Assembly: GCA_964569095.1 (NCBI GenBank)
Contig: CAZMTB010000217.1
Coordinates: 1 to 16,893 of the forward strand
DNA: 16,893 nucleotides
Source of the DNA: JALWSI01 sp964569095 [NCBI: uncultured Aquificales bacterium]
GTDB lineage: Bacteria > Thermosulfidibacterota > Thermosulfidibacteria > Thermosulfidibacterales
Reading direction: 5' to 3'
The notes under the pieces were generated by a model, which worked only from the letters and a program-made list of their open reading frames with translations, did not search any database and had not been told where the DNA came from. Below, one piece after another: positions 13,761-16,893 of this stretch (its first letter is position 1; each line of letters begins with the position of its first letter). The position numbers and the translations under genes are program-made.

Positions 13761-15137
13761 TTACACCCCCATCTTTCCTGGGTTCAGTATTCCCTGAGGG
13801 TCGAAGACCCTCTTTATCTCCCTTTGAAGCCTCAACACCTCCTCCGAGAGTTGTTTTTTCAGGTAGGCGGCCTTTGTGATGCCCACCCCGTGCTCTCCGG
13901 ATATGCTTCCCCCCATCCCCACCACTAAGTCGAATAGCTCGTCGACTGCCCTCATGGCCCTCTGCCACGCGTGGGCGTCGCTCTTGTCTGTCATCACGTT
14001 CACGTGGATGTTGCCGTCCCCGGCGTGGCCGAAACACACTATTGGAACCCCGTATCGCCTCTCTATCTCCGATACTCCCTCCAGCGCCTCTGCGAGGAGG
14101 CTTCGGGGAACCACCACGTCCTCATTCACCTTCGTGGGGGCGATGTGCACCAGGGAGGGTGAGATGGCCCTGCGGGCACGCCACAGGTTCTCCCTCTCTA
14201 CCTCCGTCCTGGCCACCTTGCAGCTTCCCCCGTTCTTCTCGACCACCTCCCTGCAGACCTCCGCCTCTTCGCTGGAGCTCGGGCCGTCGGTCTCGATGAG
14301 CAGCACCGCCTCTGCGTGGGATTCCACCTCCACCTGTGCGTGCCGGGAGACCGCCTCCAGGGCACTGCGGTCGATGAACTCCATGGTGGCGGGCACCACT
14401 CCCCTTGCCAGGATCTGGGAGACGGTTTTGCCCGCCTGCCTGCGGCTGCCGAAGGAGGCAAGGAGCGTGCTTCTCCCCACGGGAAGGGGCAGAAGCCTCA
14501 AGAGGATCCTGGTGACCACCCCCAGGGTGCCTTCGGAACCAACCAGGAGTCCCGTGAGGTTGTACCCCACCACGTCCTTCACCACCTTGCGTCCCGTCAC
14601 TATCCTCTCTCCACTGGGAAGGACCACCTCGAGTCCGAGTACGTAGTCCTTGGTGACGCCGTACTTCACCGCCCTCGGTCCCCCTGCGTTCTCTGCAACG
14701 TTTCCTCCCAGGGTGCAGAAGGAGAGGCTGGCAGGATCTGGCGGGTAGAAGAGGCCTACTGCCTCCACCCGGGACTGGAACTCCCCTGTTACCACCCCTG
14801 GCTCAACCCAGGCGGTCAGGTTTTCCCTGTCTATTTCGAGGATGCGGTTCATCCTCTCCGTGGAGAGCACTATGCCTCCCCTCACGGGGAGGGAGCCGCC
14901 GCTGAAACCAGAACCTGCTCCCCTTGGAACCACGGGCACCTGGTGCTCGCAGGCAGACTTAAGCACGCTGGCCACCTGCTCGGAGGTCTCTGGTAGCGCC
15001 ACCGCCCAGGGCAGAAACTCGCTCCCCGTGGCGTCGTAGGAGTAGAGCAGGAGCTCTGGAGCGTCGGCGAGCACCCTTTTCTCCCCAAGGGAGCCTCTCA
15101 GCTCGTCCACAATGGCCTTTGCAGTATCTCTATTCAT
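13761..15137 (-). CDS. glcD: GlcD/D-lactate dehydrogenase-type FAD-linked oxidoreductase
   Basis: The protein has 458 residues, usual for the family. The PCMH-type FAD domain shows 'PRGAGSGFSGGSLPVRGG' (71-88), 'GGNVAENAGGPRAVKYGV' (144-161) and 'KDVVGYNLTGLLVGSEGTLG' (187-206). The C-terminal half carries 'CFGHAGDGNIHVN' (368-380) and 'SGEHGVGITK' (413-422), with H371 and H416 as likely metal or substrate residues. It oxidises a 2-hydroxyacid such as glycolate or D-lactate, passing electrons to a partner not encoded here (no GlcF or iron-sulfur subunit nearby), so the exact substrate is open. ATG 15137 is preferred over an in-frame start at 15182 because the family N-terminus begins here and CAGGGA lies just upstream. 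The start codon sits between the arms of a perfect inverted repeat. Confidence 0.9.
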   Translation of the reverse strand: MNRDTAKAIVDELRGSLGEKRVLADAPELLLYSYDATGSEFLPWAVALPETSEQVASVLKSACEHQVPVVPRGAGSGFSGGSLPVRGGIVLSTERMNRILEIDRENLTAWVEPGVVTGEFQSRVEAVGLFYPPDPASLSFCTLGGNVAENAGGPRAVKYGVTKDYVLGLEVVLPSGERIVTGRKVVKDVVGYNLTGLLVGSEGTLGVVTRILLRLLPLPVGRSTLLASFGSRRQAGKTVSQILARGVVPATMEFIDRSALEAVSRHAQVEVESHAEAVLLIETDGPSSSEEAEVCREVVEKNGGSCKVARTEVERENLWRARRAISPSLVHIAPTKVNEDVVVPRSLLAEALEGVSEIERRYGVPIVCFGHAGDGNIHVNVMTDKSDAHAWQRAMRAVDELFDLVVGMGGSISGEHGVGITKAAYLKKQLSEEVLRLQREIKRVFDPQGILNPGKMGV

Positions 15138-15160
15138 GGTGGTCCCTGAAATAGAGATAC
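15124..15160. promoter_or_regulatory. Perfect 11-bp inverted repeat enclosing the glcD start codon and ribosome site
   Basis: GTATCTCTATT (15124-15134) and AATAGAGATAC (15150-15160) are exact reverse complements around 15 bases. On the glcD strand those 15 bases hold the Shine-Dalgarno-like AGGGA and the ATG itself. As RNA this is an 11-bp stem with the start signals in the loop; as DNA it is a dyad of operator type overlapping a candidate -10 box. Either could regulate glcD. Confidence 0.6.
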
Positions 15161-15182
15161 CCCTGACGCCGTGGGTTGGCAA
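15154..15182 (-). promoter_or_regulatory. Possible promoter of glcD
   Basis: On the minus strand TTGCCA (15177-15182, five of six) and TATCTC (15154-15159, three of six) are 17 bases apart. Transcription would begin near 15147, about ten bases before the ATG, and the -10 box would lie inside one arm of the inverted repeat. The gap to the upstream kinase gene is 81 bases, so read-through is the alternative. Confidence 0.3.
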
Positions 15183-15218
15183 GTTTTTGGTGAAGGGTGG
15201 TTTAAGTTGGGAAGTTTT

Positions 15219-16142
15219 TTACCCGCGGGTCTCTTTCAACGCCTCCCCCAGGCGTTGCAGGTGCCAGCCGGCCCTAAGGTGCCACTCCACCTCTCCCTTC
15301 TGCAGGTGTTTTAGGGCCCTCTTCAGCCTCTTGGCGTGGAATGCAGCCTCGAAGAAGGGCAGAGTGGCTTCTTCGTCGGGGGAGAGGGGCCTGAGAGATG
15401 AGTATCCCCTCCAGAATGCCTCCACCAAGGGGGATGACGGTGTTAACTGCTGGCGTCTCAACATGTCCAGGGCGGCCACCACGTCTTCCAGTGCGAAGCC
15501 GTAGCGGCTCCTCACCAGGTCCAACAGCACCACCCTCTCCCTTCTCAACCCCGTGTTTCCCAGGGCCACGTCCCCGTGGATGAGCTGGTATCCTTTCAGT
15601 GAAGAGAGGGGTTCTCTCCACGACTCCAGCCAGGTTTCTGCGTCAGGTATCTCGCCGAACCGCTCTTCCCAGGCCCTCAGCCGGGAGAGGGTTTCGTTCA
15701 CCAGCATGGTGGAGTAGTGGCCCTTTGCAGGTAGAAGTAGCCCTCCCCACCTGCTACGCCCTATTCCGTGGAGACGGGCCAGATTTGAGCCGAGTTCTTC
15801 TGCCACCCTCACCGAGGGGACCTCCACGGGTGATACCCTCTCCTCCACGGAGACGGCCAGTATCCCCTTGCCGGCGAGTTCGGGAGTCGCCCGGCACAGG
15901 TGCCTTTGGGGAACGCCAACCCCCGCCCTTTCGAGGAGGGAATAGACCTTGAGATACCGGGTGAACCTCAAGGGGTCTTCGAAGAGTCTAACGGCGGCGT
16001 TTCCCGCCAGGAAGACCAGGGCCTTCTTCCCCTTACCCACGGGGACCAGGGGCAGCCCGGCAGGTAATGTTCCACCCTTTTTGCCCCAGTGTTCCAGTAG
16101 GGGTATGAGCGCCCTTCGCCTATTTTCTGCCCTTGGTGCCAT
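15219..16142 (-). CDS. APH-fold (aminoglycoside phosphotransferase/LPS kinase-like) protein
   Basis: The protein has 307 residues. The kinase C-lobe is clear: catalytic loop 'LIHGDVALGNTG' (187-198; D191 as base, N196 as metal ligand) followed by 'VVLLDLVRSRYG' (204-215; D208 as the DFG-type metal ligand). The N-lobe is weaker; 'KALVFLAGNAAVRLFEDPLRF' region (40-60) should hold the nucleotide site with R52 in place of a plain lysine. Such kinases phosphorylate sugars or small hydroxyl compounds. It overlaps the glycosyltransferase gene by 23 bases, suggesting a role in lipopolysaccharide core or other surface glycan assembly, but the substrate is not visible. The ATG start has no good ribosome site and is presumably reached by coupling. 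There is no signal peptide, so it is cytoplasmic. Confidence 0.75.
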   Translation of the reverse strand: MAPRAENRRRALIPLLEHWGKKGGTLPAGLPLVPVGKGKKALVFLAGNAAVRLFEDPLRFTRYLKVYSLLERAGVGVPQRHLCRATPELAGKGILAVSVEERVSPVEVPSVRVAEELGSNLARLHGIGRSRWGGLLLPAKGHYSTMLVNETLSRLRAWEERFGEIPDAETWLESWREPLSSLKGYQLIHGDVALGNTGLRRERVVLLDLVRSRYGFALEDVVAALDMLRRQQLTPSSPLVEAFWRGYSSLRPLSPDEEATLPFFEAAFHAKRLKRALKHLQKGEVEWHLRAGWHLQRLGEALKETRG

Positions 16143-16893
16143 CCAGTGTACCGCGGTAGAGGCGAAGCATCTTCTCTATTCGGTGGTCCACCGAGAACGC
16201 TCTCTCCATGAACCTGCGTCCCTTCTTTCCCGCTGCCTTGACCAGCCTGGGGCTACCTTTGAAGCGTTTCAGGGCGTCTTCTAATCCCTTGCCAGATGGA
16301 TCGAGCACCACCCCCGTGTGGCCGTTCAGCACCACCTCCGGGTTTCCTGCCACCGGGGTTGCCAGCACGGGGACCTCGCATGCCATGGACTCCCTGAGCA
16401 CCCCAGGCATCCCCTCTCCCTGGGAAGAGAGGTTGACCGTTAGGTCGCAGGCGGCAATCACCCTCTCCACGTCGTTGCGATAACCCAGGAGGTGGAAACG
16501 CCCCTTGAGTCCCGCCTCTTCCAGGGTTCTCTTCACGGCGCGGCGCACCTTGGGCTTCTCGCCCCCGGCAAAGAGGCAGTGGATGTTTGGATTTCTGGCC
16601 ATGAGGGGGGCCATGGCCTCTGCGAATCCCCGGTGGTTCTTCCAGGGTCTCATGGCGGCGATGAATCCCACCAGGAACGCGTCTTCGGGGATTCCCAGCT
16701 CTTCCCTTAGCCCCGCTCCTCGCTTTCTGGAGAAGCGGTGGAGGTCTACCGAGCCGTAGATCACCTTCACCTTCTCAGGAGAGACCCCTTGGGCGACCAG
16801 ACCCTCTGCCACCGAGTGGGATACCGCCACGGTGGCCCTGGTTAGGGGCGACTTGTAGCGCCAGAGGTTCCAGGGTTCCAGGGGGAAGGATAC
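16120..16893 (-). CDS. GT4-family glycosyltransferase (5' end outside the window)
   Basis: About 257 residues are visible; the frame stays open to the right edge, so the N-terminal nucleotide-free domain is missing. The first in-frame GTG (16830) is internal, because the residues before it ('LWRYKSPLTRATVAVSHSV') match the end of a GT4 N-domain. Family features are 'GVSPEKVKVIYGSVDLHRF' (the N/C-domain linker), 'IAAMRPWKNHRGF', 'FAGGE', 'HLLGYRNDVERVIAACDL' and the donor-binding E-x7-E motif 'EGMPGVLRESMACEVPV' with glutamates at visible residues 160 and 168. It moves a sugar from a nucleotide donor to a growing glycan at the cytoplasmic face of the membrane, most likely in lipopolysaccharide synthesis given the kinase gene overlapping its 3' end. 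Donor and acceptor are unknown. Confidence 0.9.
   Translation of the reverse strand, partial: VSFPLEPWNLWRYKSPLTRATVAVSHSVAEGLVAQGVSPEKVKVIYGSVDLHRFSRKRGAGLREELGIPEDAFLVGFIAAMRPWKNHRGFAEAMAPLMARNPNIHCLFAGGEKPKVRRAVKRTLEEAGLKGRFHLLGYRNDVERVIAACDLTVNLSSQGEGMPGVLRESMACEVPVLATPVAGNPEVVLNGHTGVVLDPSGKGLEDALKRFKGSPRLVKAAGKKGRRFMERAFSVDHRIEKMLRLYRGTLDGTKGRK

Overview
The window is a gene-dense stretch of a bacterial chromosome. It is G+C-rich by eye and makes heavy use of AGG/AGA arginine and ATA isoleucine codons; its proteins are rich in Glu, Lys and Arg. Together with a system II cytochrome c maturation pair and glycan-type glycosyltransferase and kinase genes, this suggests a thermophilic, probably anaerobic, diderm bacterium, perhaps Desulfobacterota- or Aquificota-like. 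That placement is inference; there is no rRNA, tRNA or other marker to fix it. I saw no tRNA, CRISPR array, insertion sequence or phage gene. No gene-free stretch exceeds 300 bases; the largest are 5373-5636 and 10832-11061.

Left part, plus strand (1-5372): the 3' end of an unidentified gene; a secreted DsbC-shaped protein that has lost its catalytic cysteines; a PIG-L/LmbE-type zinc deacetylase; ResB and CcsA, the two-subunit haem handling and cytochrome c synthase machine; and acetylornithine aminotransferase ArgD, which starts inside the end of ccsA. Spacing is tight, so at least resB-ccsA-argD should be one transcript. The cysteine-free thioredoxin-fold protein near resB-ccsA is the most curious item here.

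Middle (5373-6890): a 264-base intergenic region with a hairpin over the argD stop codon, a possible 32-codon ORF, and a good promoter whose -10 box lies only six bases from the ATG of a stand-alone AAA_14/DUF4143 ATPase. That gene is probably read from a leaderless mRNA and sits next to an 11-bp palindrome.

Right part, minus strand (16893 down to 6921), in transcription order: a GT4-type glycosyltransferase cut by the window edge; an aminoglycoside-phosphotransferase-fold kinase overlapping it; a GlcD-type FAD-dependent 2-hydroxyacid dehydrogenase; an MgtC-family membrane protein; a metallo-beta-lactamase/beta-CASP nuclease; a small secreted three-cysteine protein coupled to it by a GTGA overlap; then, after a 230-base gap, an Mre11/SbcD-like nuclease and a Rad50/SbcC-like ATPase. 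The ATPase has no zinc hook but a short beta-type insert at the hinge. The glcD start codon lies in the 15-base centre of a perfect 11-bp inverted repeat, a candidate operator or RNA switch. The minus-strand genes converge on the ATPase gene with only 30 bases between them.
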